Source: Trichobilharzia szidati (lineage: Eukaryota > Platyhelminthes > Trematoda > Strigeidida > Schistosomatidae). Taken from it: a stretch of 64,000 nucleotides of DNA. The stretch spans positions 53,213,228 to 53,277,227 of the forward strand of contig OX235275.1 in assembly GCA_944472155.2 (NCBI GenBank), given 5' to 3'. Of the stretch, positions 9,945-19,790 are shown one piece after another (the first letter of the stretch is position 1; every line of letters begins with the position of its first letter). Under the pieces are notes generated by a model. That model worked only from the letters and a program-made list of their open reading frames with translations. It made no database searches and had not been told where the DNA came from. A program made the translations under genes and the position numbers.

Positions 9945-11168
9945 ATGTAACAACCCCCCCTCTCAGGCGTGAGGCTAGCAACTCCATCCTGTAAACAAAG
10001 TTTTTACAGAAACATCGGCACAGTGTATCTCCTTGAGCCAAAAGAAAAGTTTTTGTGGGGACATGGAACGTTCGCACCATGTACGAGATTGGTAAAGCTG
10101 CCCAGATTGCAAACGAGATGAAAAGATACGGAATTCAAGCACTGGGAATATGTGAAAGCAGATGGAACGGGGATGGACTGACCAAATTTTCAACAGGAGA
10201 GTCAGTGATCTATTCTGGTCACCCAGAAGACAACCACATGCACACCGAGGGCGTGGCTATCATGATGTCAACAGCGGGCAGCGAGGAAACAGACATAAAA
10301 TGGACACACACAAAAACCTTGGAGGATCTAGACTTCGCCGATGATAATATGTTTGATTTCTCACAAACTGGAAGATATGCAAGTGAAAAGCAAAAAGTTG
10401 GCTGAAGAAGAATCAAAGGACTTCAGGTGAAAATAGAGAAAACAGAGGTGATGAAGATTCCTGGGCAACACCACCAACAGCAACAGCAACAAACAAAAAT
10501 CAGCATAAGTGGGAGGAACCTGAAAGAAACAACCTCCTTCACCTACCTACCTGGGAAGCATCGTTTCAACTACAGGCAAATGGAACTGACGAGGATATCA
10601 AAGCGGCGAGGATAGGGAAAGCAAGACAAGCTTTCACAACTCTCAAGTCTGTTTGGAAATCAATAGCACTCAGCATGAAAAATAAGATCCCGATTTTCAA
10701 AATTAATGTGAAGTCAATGCTACTATACGGACCAGAGACTTGGCGCGTCAAAAGAGCATCTCAAACAAACTACACACCTTCATCAATAGCTAGCTGTCTT
10801 CGCTCAATACTCAAGATCACATGTCCAGAAAAGATCAGCAACATGGATCTCTGGGAGCGAACCAACCAGGAACCGATTGTAAAACAAATATGCAGGAAGA
10901 AATCGAGGTGGATTGACCAGACTCTGAGGAAAACATCAAGTGACATCACTAGACAAGCCATTGCTCGAGTGGAACCCGAAAGGGAAGCGGCGAATTGGTT
11001 GTCAGTGCAAGGGTGACAACATGGAGTAGGTGATGTGAAGAGGAGATGAAAATGTGTGGGCAGACTTAGAGCCAGGTGAAAACTTCAGCAGAGAACCGAA
11101 ATGAATGGAGACTCGCAGCTGAAGCCCTGTGTTCCTCTAGGAATTAAAGGAAACAATAATATAATAAT
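9945..11168 (+). mobile_element. RTE-type LINE with leader and tail but internal deletion
   Basis: The left end holds an untranslated leader (GGCGTGAGGCTAGCAACTCC at 9963-9982, ATCCTGTAAACAAAG), then the start of the endonuclease, then a jump into the reverse transcriptase just before its FADD box, the C-terminal region, and the 3' tail GAAGCCCTGTGTTCCTCTAGG at about 11124. The leader is shared with RTE-tailed SINEs in the window. Most of the endonuclease and the first half of the reverse transcriptase are gone. Confidence 0.8.
10055..10405 (+). pseudogene. fused endonuclease start and RT core of an RTE LINE
   Basis: From a GTG the frame reads GTWNVRTMYEIGKAAQIANE, then GICESRWNGDG and YSGHPEDNHMHTEGVAIM, the N-terminus of an APE-type endonuclease (about 72 residues). 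It continues without a stop into TAGSEETDIKWTHTKTLEDL and DFADDNMF, the reverse transcriptase catalytic box. In the intact family these regions are separated by most of both domains. The open fusion is probably chance preservation of frame across a deletion. Confidence 0.75.
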
Positions 11169-11334
11169 GTGTGATATATGCATTGCAATTGTTGAGTTTT
11201 TCTCTGAGTTGCTCACCTCTCTGCAGTCCATCACTCTATTCCCTGATTACCTGATGTATATATATTCATATATATCAGTTGATGACGTCGTGAAGACGGA
11301 TCAATTGGACCCCTTCCTGAAACTGAACTAGACT

Positions 11335-11530
11335 GGATTAGAGTAAAAAGTAGCAGGACTAAAACATGGCACCAGTCTATGAAGTCTCTGAATGCTGAAT
11401 AACGCCCCACTGAATGATGCTGATTGTCTGCTTGGGTTATCGAAATGTGATAAGGGCTGAAAACTATTGGTAAAATGACTCAAAATCATTCTCAGTAACA
11501 TGCACTCATTCAGTCATTGTTATCTTCTAG
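11335..11530 (+). mobile_element. second LINE family, 3' end fragment
   Basis: AAAACATGGCACCAGTCTATG, CTGCTTGGGTTATCG and TGACTCAAAATCATTCTCAG match the 3' end of the LINE at 18555-19485 (AAAACATGGCACCAGTCAATG... GGCTCAAAATCGTTCTCAG). Only the terminal 200 bases are present. Confidence 0.65.
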
Positions 11531-12084
11531 AATCATTCCTCATCTAATTCTAGTCTGTACATTCCCTTTTCTTGACATTATGTGGGCTTTAAAAACTGCG
11601 ATAAGTTCCATGGGTGTTGCCTCTGTGGAAATTCCTTCATTGGAAACTCATTTAGTACAAGGTAGACATAAAATGATCTCTTTCATTTCTGTTGAATGTA
11701 CTTCGAAATTCACGAATTATCATAACCCAGATTTGGATTAAAATAGAAGAAGAAGAAGAAGAAACAGACGAGGGGAAAGGAGTCCCCATAATTCAAGGAA
11801 AAGCCTTTTCCATCTTCACAAGAAACAGTTCTTCTCACAATAATAAGAGAAGGAATAACATAAAATGACATTTGACAGTTTTCTGTGGTGTACTGGTAAG
11901 CTGAATAGAAGTCAAAGTTGAACTACATATAATTTTGGTAAGTAATCATCCTGGTTTCCACCGCTAGTCACCATCCACCAATTAACTTCTAATCATTGTA
12001 ATATTAAGACATCAGTTCATGGAGTCAGTAAGCTAAAATGAGGTGTATCAGCGCGGTCACGGATCACTAATAGTGAATCACAAA
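11531..12084. other. no gene recognised; short (GAA)n
   Basis: Contains a short GAA microsatellite at about 11744-11762. Nothing else identifiable. Confidence 0.4.
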
Positions 12085-13300
12085 TTATTATTATCATTAT
12101 TTTCTTTAATTCCTAGAGGAACATAGGGCTTCAGCTGCACGGCTCCATTGCGTTCGGTTCTCTGCTAAAGTTTTCACTTGGTTCCACGTTTGATCACATG
12201 CTTTCATCTCCTCTTCACATGACCTCCTCCAAGTCACCCTTGGACGACCAACTCACCGCTTCCCTTTCGGGTTACACACGAGCGATGATCTGGCGTGGGA
12301 TGTCACTTGATGGTTTCCTCAGAGTATGGCCAATCCATCTCTATTTCTTCCTGCTTATTTGTTGCACAGTCGGTTCCTGGTCAGTTCGGTTGCCAGAGAT
12401 CCATGTTGCTGATCTTGATTATTGAGCGAAGACAGCTGTTAATGAAGGTCTGTAGTTTGTTTGAGGTAATCTTTATGACGCGCCAAGTCTCTCATTCGTA
12501 TAGTAGCACTGACTTTACATTGGAGTTGAAGATCCGGATCTTATTTTTGATGGTGAGTGCTGAGTGTTGGTCTCCACACAGACTTGAGAGAAATGAAAGC
12601 TTGCCTTGCTTTCCCGATCCTCGCTTTGATATCCTCATCAGTTTTGTCCGCCTGTAGTTGAAACGATGCTTCCCAGGTAGGAGGATGTTTCTTTCACGTT
12701 CCTTTCATTTATGCTGATTGTTGTCTGTTGTTGTGGTTGTTGTTAGTGTCGGCCAGGAATCTCCATCACCACTGTTTTCTCTATGTTCACCTGAAGTCCT
12801 ATCTCTTGGATGTTTCTTCTGCCAACTTGTTGTTTTTCGCTTGCATATCTTCCAGTTTGTGGGAAATCAGATATATATCATCGGCGAAGTCCAGATCCTC
12901 CAAGTTTCTTGTGTGGGTCCACTTTATGCCTGTCCCCTCATCACCCGCTCTCAGTCTCATTATCCAGTTTACTGCGTTCAGGAAAATCATTGAAGACAGT
13001 AGGCAGCCAGTTTGTCTTACCCCTGTCTTTACTTCGAAGGGTTCCTTGAGTTTCCCGTTGTGGATTGCTTGACACTCACCATTATCGTACATTTGTTGGA
13101 TGAGATGTATAATTGTTGGCGACACCCCGTAGTAGCAAAGTAGTTACCAAATCACCTCTCGATCAACGCTGCGCTATCGAAGGCCTTTTCAAAGTCGATG
13201 AAGTTGAGTGAGATAGAGAGTTGACCGACCGCAATTCCAGGCTCTGTTCAATGATGCTCCGTAGTGTGGCGGTTTTATCAATACATGACCTGTTTCTCTA
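12085..13300 (-). mobile_element. RTE-type LINE, 3' half, inverted
   Basis: Minus strand: reverse transcriptase motifs near the right end, C-terminal region in the middle, and the tail CCTCTAGGAATTAAAGAAAA with ATT repeats at the left end. The GGAGCGAAC-like, GTTTGCTCGATAATC blocks match the copies at 44018 and 57599. It lies inside the first large intron of the host gene. Confidence 0.8.
12799..13125 (-). pseudogene. RTE reverse transcriptase core
   Basis: 108-residue open frame with YDNGECQAIHNGKLKEPFEV, KTGVRQTGCLLSSMIFLNAV (motif B; Q-G interrupted by a Thr) and LEDLDFADDIYLISHKLEDM (motif C, FADD). It is one of the longest unbroken RTE frames here. The rest of the domain is in other frames or missing. 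Confidence 0.8.
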
Positions 13301-13627
13301 ACAAATATGAATCAATAATTTCAAATCATACCCTCTGGACAATCGGTGATTTTCATTACTCAGAAGTCTGTACGAAAGATATAAGATGTAGGCTCCGAAA
13401 ATTGGGTAACAGCCCACAAACAGTGATCTTCTAGACTCTGTGATCATGTAACACTAATGTTGTTTCTTCACCTGATTCAGTAACTTAGGGGATAGGGTTT
13501 CAATTTTAGAAATGATTGATGAGAGGTTAGAGTATTAATGTGAACACCGCCAATAACAGGAGATACAGGTACATCAAACTGATGAACTCCAAATAGGACG
13601 AAATGCGCATCTCTTAGATTCCACTAC

Positions 13628-14205
13628 TAATCTCTCCAAGTCCTGGGTTCGAACCCCGTTGGGTGAGAACTGCTGAAAAGTCACAAACTAGGACGAAACA
13701 GCTGTCCAGTACTCCCTGCAGGTTTTCCAATGCTTCTCTAACCAATGTCAGCTCATGATGAAATCCTGTAACCAATCAACCAAATCCCTACAAACCAATA
13801 CTTTAATATCAATGAGATGCTCACTGTCGACTGGCCCTATTCAGGTAGGTAGTTACCTGGGGTTCTAGTGAGATGTCGTGACCAGTAGGGTTCAGCAGGT
13901 CGGGTTTGACGACGAATACTCGCCGAAGACATTGGCTGGCGGTCGCGCTGTGTCGTGAACTGGCAGAAGTTAGAATTCATGGACTAGCCGTTGGATTGGG
14001 TCCCAGTGGCTTAATGGTCTACGAGCTAGCTCACCAGCCTTGTAAGTGGACGGTCCTGGGTTCGAACCCCGTGGTGTGGGTGCGTACTGATGAAGAGTCC
14101 CAAACTAGGACGAAACAGCTGTCCATTACTCCCTGCAGGTTTTCCAATGGTCCTCTAACCAATGTCAGCTCATGATGAAATCCTGTAACCAAAAGTATAT
14201 TACAC
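13628..14205 (+). mobile_element. hammerhead SINE tandem dimer
   Basis: The left unit starts inside the B box region (CTGGGTTCGAACCCC at about 13643), has a hammerhead-like CTGCTGAAAAGTCAC...GGACGAAACAGCTGTCC, and ends CCCTACAAACCAATAC. It runs directly into a complete second unit: leader, A/B box region, hammerhead-like CTGATGAAGAGTCCC...GGACGAAACAGCTGTCC (14088-14124) and tail. The repeated GGACGAAACA blocks start at 13691 and 14108, 417 bases apart, which gives the monomer length. Confidence 0.85.
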
Positions 14206-14248
14206 ACTAACCACAACTAAAAACAGAAACTAACAGCAACTGACTTAC

Positions 14249-14398
14249 CTTTTCATAAATTCTAAACGATCTTCCAACTCAATACTCTTTTCATCAGTCA
14301 TGATTGACAGCTGACTGCGTAGACTATCGATTAAATTGGTCAATTTATGACTTGTAAATTCTTTGGGTATTTCTTTTAAATTACCAGTAGTGAATGGT
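14249..14398 (-). CDS. host gene exon (first of three linked exons)
   Basis: Minus strand: acceptor TTTTTATTCTAG, donor AAAAG|GTAAGTCAG. 150 nt: one base, 49 codons, two bases. It reads PFTTGNLKEIPKEFTSHKLT, NLIDSLRSQLSIMTDEKSIE, LEDRLEFMK. The trailing AG plus the leading A of exon 8998-9153 restores an Arg codon. The segment is acidic and helix-rich towards its end. The protein is not recognised; it could be a cytoskeletal or ciliary helical protein, but that is a guess. Confidence 0.75.
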
Positions 14399-14517
14399 CT
14401 AGAATAAAAATAGATTATGGCGGTAAGTATGAATGATTTCAACATGTCATATAATAAAATAATAATGAGATGGTATATAATAGAACAAGATATATAAGCG
14501 AACAATATTGTTTTCAA

Positions 14518-14695
14518 ATATTGGTTTGTAGGGATTCGGTTGATTGGTTACAGGATTTCATCATCAGCTGATTTTGGTCCTGGGTTCGAACCCCGGTGGG
14601 TGCATACCGATGAAGACTCCCAAATTAGGACGAAACAGCTGTCCAGTACTCCCAGGATTCCCGATGTTTCTCTAACCAATATCAGCTCATGATAA
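14518..14695 (+). mobile_element. hammerhead SINE insertion with 14-bp target duplication
   Basis: AATATTGTTTTCAA stands at 14504-14517 and again at 14696-14709, bracketing 178 bases. The inserted unit begins with a reverse-complement tail (GGTTTGTAGGGATTCGGTTG...) and continues as a plus-strand body from TCCTGGGTTCGAACCCC through CCGATGAAGACTCCC...GGACGAAACAGCTGTCC to ACCAATATCAGCTCATGAT. The duplication shows that the inverted tail was part of the inserted molecule. Confidence 0.8.
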
Positions 14696-14739
14696 AATAT
14701 TGTTTTCAATTAGATCTTCTTCAGGCTTTACTCTAATCC

Positions 14740-15010
14740 ACGCATTAATGAGCATCTTCCTTCATGGTTCGGAAAAGGTCAAATAAAATCCATACGAAGT
14801 TCCATTTTGTCTCATTTGATTGAGAGAGGTCACAAAATGGACAAAAATAGGGCCTTCAAAGTTATCTATCGCATTCCATCGAGCCTTTCTAACGGAATCA
14901 GAACCCGTCTTTTACACTTAGCCGTAGCTATGGGAACTCTAGAGAACAATCCTAGTCTTTGTATACAAAAGAAGTTTGTTCTACCTTTGTCTCTCCTTTG
15001 CTTAGCCTAG
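14740..15010 (+). pseudogene. PLE endonuclease C-terminal part
   Basis: Open frame reads INEHLPSWFGKGQIKSIRSS, ILSHLIERGHKMDKNRAFKV, IYRIPSSLSNGIRTRLLHLA and ends PSLCIQKKFVLPLSLLCLA. The block SILSHL...GHK...FKVIYRIP is the conserved PLE C-terminus after the GIY-YIG core. The core itself is lost by 5' truncation. Confidence 0.75.
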
Positions 15011-15589
15011 GTGAATTCTATTCAAAACCCTCCCACCCTTCCTTATCTTCCATATCCTTCGTACTTTTATAATATTTATTTAAACTCTGATTATCTGTCT
15101 ACTTCACCTTTTAAGATTTGACCTAATTTATTTATTTACTGAATTGTAACATATACACATATATACATATACTACCTTTCTTATTAAATAGCGGAACGTC
15201 GGTAGAAACAATATCGATTTGTTTTTCATTCATTGGGAAATACAAAAACCTTCATTATATTGAATACCTTTGTTATTCTTACCGCCACCTGCATAAACCT
15301 TATTATCAATATTTTGTTATCATTATCATCATCGTTATTAATGACGTTTAAAACATTTACCACATTATTATTATTATTATTATTATTTGATCCACAAAAT
15401 CACCGTCATTGGTTAAATTGCTTTATATATAAATCTATGTAAATTAGAGTAAAGCCTGAAGAAGATCTAATTGAATAATAAAATATTGTTCGCTTATATG
15501 TCTTGTTCTAATATTACAAATGGGAATATTTAAAGATGGTATATATACTACTGACTGACTGATATAAGTAGTCGGATGCTAATCACATC

Positions 15590-15780
15590 AATCAGTAGTA
15601 TGCATCATCATCAAACATGGCAATGAATGACAGTCAAACCTTTACCTCAGCTCCATCGACTATGAAAGAACTTTCGACAGAGTTGACGGCGCACTAATTC
15701 GGAAGCTACTTCAACACAATGGCGTGCTCCAAATGTTTATCGGCCTCATTCAGCAGTCATGACAATGATACATGTCAAGT
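15590..15780 (+). mobile_element. RTE-type LINE fragment with RT motif A
   Basis: The plus strand encodes SSIDYERTFDRVDGALIRKL and LQHNGVLQMFIGLIQQ, the region around the first catalytic Asp (DYEKAFD-type) of the RTE reverse transcriptase. It is cut at 15780 by a truncated LTR and then the gap. Confidence 0.65.
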
Positions 15781-16019
15781 TGTATCGACTGAAGACAAGG
15801 GCGAGGTAACGGATCCCTTATTGAGAAAATCAAGGCATATTTAAAGACTTTTATGTACATTATTGTCAGTGGAGAAGCAACGTCTTCTGATTGGTTGTTT
15901 TCTTCCCGAAGGTTATTCTGTACTGCTTGTGACCGTTTCTCTGACAGTTAAGCCATATATCTGCGAATGGTATTTGCACACGTTATGTCTGCTGTGATTG
16001 GTTGGTGATTTCCTCAGGG
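15781..16019 (-). mobile_element. LTR of a small LTR retrotransposon, truncated by the gap
   Basis: It starts TGTATCGACTGAAGACAAGG, matching the ends of the solo LTRs at 20723 and 51212, and continues through TTGATTGGTTGTTTTC-like blocks. The other end is hidden by the N run. Promoter and polyadenylation-like signals in complete copies point to the minus strand. Confidence 0.75.
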
Positions 16020-16519
16020 NNNNNNNNNNNNNNNNNNNNNNNNNNNNNNNNNNNNNNNNNNNNNNNNNNNNNNNNNNNNNNNNNNNNNNNNNNNNNNNNN
16101 NNNNNNNNNNNNNNNNNNNNNNNNNNNNNNNNNNNNNNNNNNNNNNNNNNNNNNNNNNNNNNNNNNNNNNNNNNNNNNNNNNNNNNNNNNNNNNNNNNNN
16201 NNNNNNNNNNNNNNNNNNNNNNNNNNNNNNNNNNNNNNNNNNNNNNNNNNNNNNNNNNNNNNNNNNNNNNNNNNNNNNNNNNNNNNNNNNNNNNNNNNNN
16301 NNNNNNNNNNNNNNNNNNNNNNNNNNNNNNNNNNNNNNNNNNNNNNNNNNNNNNNNNNNNNNNNNNNNNNNNNNNNNNNNNNNNNNNNNNNNNNNNNNNN
16401 NNNNNNNNNNNNNNNNNNNNNNNNNNNNNNNNNNNNNNNNNNNNNNNNNNNNNNNNNNNNNNNNNNNNNNNNNNNNNNNNNNNNNNNNNNNNNNNNNNNN
16501 NNNNNNNNNNNNNNNNNNN
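16020..16519. other. assembly gap, exactly 500 N
   Basis: The exact 500 length suggests a placeholder of unknown true size. The left flank is an LTR and the right flank an RTE LINE, both high-copy repeats, which explains the break. Confidence 0.98.
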
Positions 16520-17390
16520 CCAGGAGCTTTTTGTTGATAATTCTCTCTGGCCATTTGATCTTCAATATGCAGCCGGTGAAGACAGCTGTTGATAAAAGTC
16601 TGCAACAAGCTGGTGGAAATACTTTCCATAATGCACGCGACAAGTTTCTGACCCGAATAGAAGAACGGACTGACTGACTTCACATTTGTGTTGAAAATCC
16701 AAATCTTGTGCTTTATGCTAAGTGAAGAGGATCTCCAAACTGGTTTCTGAGTGATGAAGATCTCTCTTGCCTTTTCGATCTGCCTGGATTTGACATCTTC
16801 ATCCTGTAGTTGGAGCGATGCTTCACAGATAAGTGAAGGAAGTGACCTCTTTCAACTTCTCTTTCCCGTTGATGGTGATTGGTGCTGGTTGTTGTCGCTA
16901 GCACCTCCGTCCTCTCAATGTTCACCTGGAGTCCTGTCTTCACGGCTTCTTCTGGTAGTTTGTTGGTTTTCTCCTGGAATTTTTCAAGTTTGTGTGACAT
17001 TAGACATAATTCATTGGTGAAGTCCAGATCTCCTGCAATCTTTTTATCGGTCACTGCAGTGTAGTGTATTCCTGTCTCCTAACCCCTCCCCCACAGTCTT
17101 CCACATAATCCAGTCCACCACAATTAGGAACATCATAGGTGATAATAGATAGTGTTGTCTTACTTCAAAGGCTTCGCTGAGTTCCCTGTCGTGGATCACC
17201 TGACAAGTGACATTGTCATATAGCTGTTCAATGAGTTTGATAAAGACTTGGTGCACTGCATAGTGTTGAATTAGTCTCCAAATTACTTCGCCGTCAGCCT
17301 AGTCGAAAGCCTTCTCAAAGTCGATGAAGTTGAAGTATAGGTCGACTGCCATTCTACGCTTTGTTCAATGGTGCAGCGATGCAGTCAGTA
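16520..17390 (-). mobile_element. RTE-type LINE, inverted, 3' end lost in gap
   Basis: Minus strand: DFEKAFD-type motif A near 17305-17325, LYDNVTCQVIHDRELSEAFE and YLLSPMMFLIVVDWIM (motif B region), then LDFTNELCLMSHKLEKFQEK where the catalytic FADD has become FTNE. The C-terminal region follows to the gap. Inactive. Confidence 0.8.
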
Positions 17391-17399
17391 AACAACCAA

Positions 17400-17475
17400 A
17401 GGGTAAACTGGTGTGTGTGTGTTTATGTGTGTTACCACTCATGAGAATACACACAAGTGATATGTGTGTGGGTTG
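17400..17475. repeat. GT-rich microsatellite
   Basis: Interrupted GTGTGTGT tracts at about 17411-17430 and 17457-17475. Confidence 0.6.
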
Positions 17476-17639
17476 GTGAAGCGACCACTGAGTGACGTCA
17501 CATGTTAACCAGTTCACGAGTAGAACCGGAATAAGACAACGAGCTGGCTGAGGACCCTAGTGTGAAATGGAGAAGATAATTTGAGAAGGAGGAAAGGAGA
17601 GCTTATGGGGTCAGCCGTGAAGCAAGCTGAAAAGGACTG

Positions 17640-17980
17640 CAGAGGACAAAATGAAATGGAGATGTTGATTTCGTTGTATTCTCTGAGGAGCTGGTTGACT
17701 GAATTGCGAAGCTTTCGTTGTCCCCTGCTAGACAATATCACTTCACAGCAAATTTTAATATGAAGTGAACTTGTTTGAATTTTCCATGAATGAACGACAT
17801 AATTGTATCTCATGACAACCTCCTTTGTCGTGATTGGTTGTTAATTTACATCTTTATTGATCATTTTTATTGACTTTGAATTTGAACTTTTTTGTCATGT
17901 GATTTACTTTTTTATTAGTTGGTAAGTTTGATGTGTAATAGTAATGTTTGTTAATCTTCAAGAGTTTGTTTCTAAGGTTC
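17640..17980 (-). mobile_element. PLE 3'-end region, inverted
   Basis: Nearly the same sequence occurs at 49130-49400 at the 3' side of a recognisable PLE: GAATTGCGAAGCTTTCGTTG on the plus strand, then CTCCATGAATGA, AATTTGAACTTT and TTTATTAGTTGGTAA. Read on the minus strand it contains GGGACAACGAAAGCTTCGCA. No coding part is left. Confidence 0.6.
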
Positions 17981-18004
17981 TGATTTGTTTCAAGTTTGCC
18001 CACG

Positions 18005-18500
18005 GATATCACAACAAAATTCGGATTTTCAATACAAACATCAAGTCACTTCTTCTATACGGATCAGAAACTTGGCGGGTCACAAAGAATATTTCCAACA
18101 GCCTGTTGCAGACCTTTATCAACAACTGTCTTCGCTCTATACTACTGAAGATCAGATGGCCGCCGGAAAGAATCACCAACAAGAAACTATGGGAACAAAC
18201 AAAACAAGAACCAATCGCCCAACAAATATGCAGGAGAAAGTGGAGGTGGATTGGACACTCGCTGAGGAGGCCGCTGGGTGACATCGCGCGTCAGGCCAGT
18301 GCTCGAGTGGAACCCGAAAGGGAAGCGGCGAGTGGGACGTCCAAGGGTGACATGGAGGAGATCGTGTGAGGAGGAGATGAAGCAGTATGGACCAATATGG
18401 ATGCAGGTGAAAAGTACAGCAGAAGACAGAAGCAAGTGGAGGCGTGCGGTTGAAGCCCTATGTTCCACTGGGAACCCAAGGGAATAATAATAATAATGAA
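18005..18500 (+). mobile_element. RTE-type LINE 3' fragment, well preserved
   Basis: Open across most of its length: LLLYGSETWRVTKNISNSLL, QTFINNCLRSILLKIRWPPE, RITNKKLWEQTKQEPIAQQI, then RRKWRWIGHSLRRPLGDIAR, followed by EWNPKGKRRVGRPRVTWRRS in the next frame. The tail is GAAGCCCTATGTTCCACTGG...GGGAATAATAATAATAAT. This is the best consensus-like copy of the RTE C-terminus and 3' tail here. Confidence 0.85.
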
Positions 18501-18554
18501 GCGTTGTAAACCAGGTTGAAGTACTAAACATCTGTCTCTTCCTAGTTTGGGACT

Positions 18555-19485
18555 AATGGACTTAACCCTAACTCACTTCAGAGACTCAGGGATTGACTTG
18601 CTACCAGGGAATAATCTCGTTGACTTAGAATATGCAGACGACATAGTCCTTCTAGGCGAGGACGCTGACAAAATTAGCAGAGTCTTCTGAACACCTTGAG
18701 CTGCAATCTTCGTATGTTTGGTATGCGATTCGCCCCTGTAAAATGTAAGATGATGTTACAGGATTGGACTACACCGACCCCTAGATTAGAAATAGGGAGT
18801 GAAGTGGTAGAGCACGTTGACCGCTTCACTTACTTGGGAAGTAGCATCAGCCCCAACGGGTTGATCGCTGACGAAATCTCAACACGAATACAGAGGGCTA
18901 GTTTCGCATATACCAGTTTACACCGTCTCTGGCGTAGACGTGATATCCGGCTGGCTATCGAACAAAGGGCATGTGTACTGCTCAGCAGTTCACTCCGTCC
19001 TCCTTTATGGCTGTGAGACCTGGCCATTGAGAGTGGAAAAACACAAAAGTGGCTAGCTGTCTTTGATCATAGGCACCTGAGTTCTATCTCCCATGTCAGG
19101 TGGTGGTATAATAAGTTGAGCAATATTGAGGTTAGACGCTGGTTGAGTGCTAGGTAGGTGTGAGGGGAAATCAATTGACGAGGCTGTGAAATTACATCGA
19201 CTGAGATGGTTAGGACATATGTTACGTATGCCTAGCCATCGCCTTCCTCGACTGACGGGCAATGTTTGCTGATATAGGGCCAGGCTGGAAAAGAGCTAGT
19301 GGCGGTCAAACGAAAACATGGCACCAGTCAATGAAATGTACAACAGTTAGTCAAACCAGGCCACTTAGGAAGGTGTAGACTTCCTGGTTGGCGTCCTCGG
19401 GACGGTAAAAACCAATGGTTGGAAACAATTGATGACGTGGCTCAAAATCGTTCTCAGTGGTGCAGATGCATCCACTCCTTGTAAC
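18555..19485 (+). mobile_element. second non-LTR LINE family, RT 3' half
   Basis: Frames read NLVDLEYADDIVLLGEDADK (catalytic YADD at about 18630-18641), SCNLRMFGMRFAPVKCKMML, DRFTYLGSSISPNGLIADEI, RLWRRRDIRLAIEQRACVLL, then HVRWWYNKLSNIEVRRWLSA and LHRLRWLGHMLRMPSHRLPR after shifts. It resembles RTE/CR1-type LINEs but has a different C-terminus from the FADD family. 3' end near 19485. Frameshifted and inactive. Confidence 0.8.
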
Positions 19486-19639
19486 TTATGATTTCCAATT
19501 AAACTGTTTTGTTCTTCGTTATTACTATTCCTTTGTCTCACACCACTGTTTACTGTCTATACTATGCATTTCTCCTACTTTCTTCTCTTACTTTGTGCGC
19601 TACATGGAGTGTGTCGACTTGAACTGCCGCACATATGTG

Positions 19640-19790
19640 CGAAGTTCTATGTCGGAAACCAACCGACCGACTAGTTTGGGACTCATCGGCAGTAGGCACC
19701 CACACTGCGAGGTTCGAACCCAGGACCTACCAGTTACAAAGCAAGCTCGTAGACTATTCAGCCGCTGATTCATCTAAGCATGAGGCTTCT
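19640..19790 (-). mobile_element. hammerhead SINE fragment, inverted
   Basis: Minus strand: CTACGAGCTTGC, GGTCCTGGGTTCGAACC (B box), then GTGGGTGCCTACTGCCGATGAGTCCC. The tail is lost. It abuts the PLE fragment that follows. Confidence 0.7.

Larger units (their letters stand above)
14460..15530 (+). mobile_element. 5'-truncated PLE with an inverted end repeat at its left side
   Basis: The right end (15443-15510: ATTAGAGTAAAGCCTGAAGA, AGATCTAATTGAATAATAAA, ATATTGTTCGCTTATATGTC) occurs in reverse complement at the left (14480-14517 continuing at 14696-14738, split by a SINE). Between them lies only the C-terminal endonuclease region. Penelope elements are known for end repeats (pLTRs) in direct or inverted orientation, and this copy fits the inverted case. 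Confidence 0.75.

Noticed and set aside
15913..16683. Long open frames across 15.9-16.7 kb
   Set aside because: They exist only because the 500 N are read as open.
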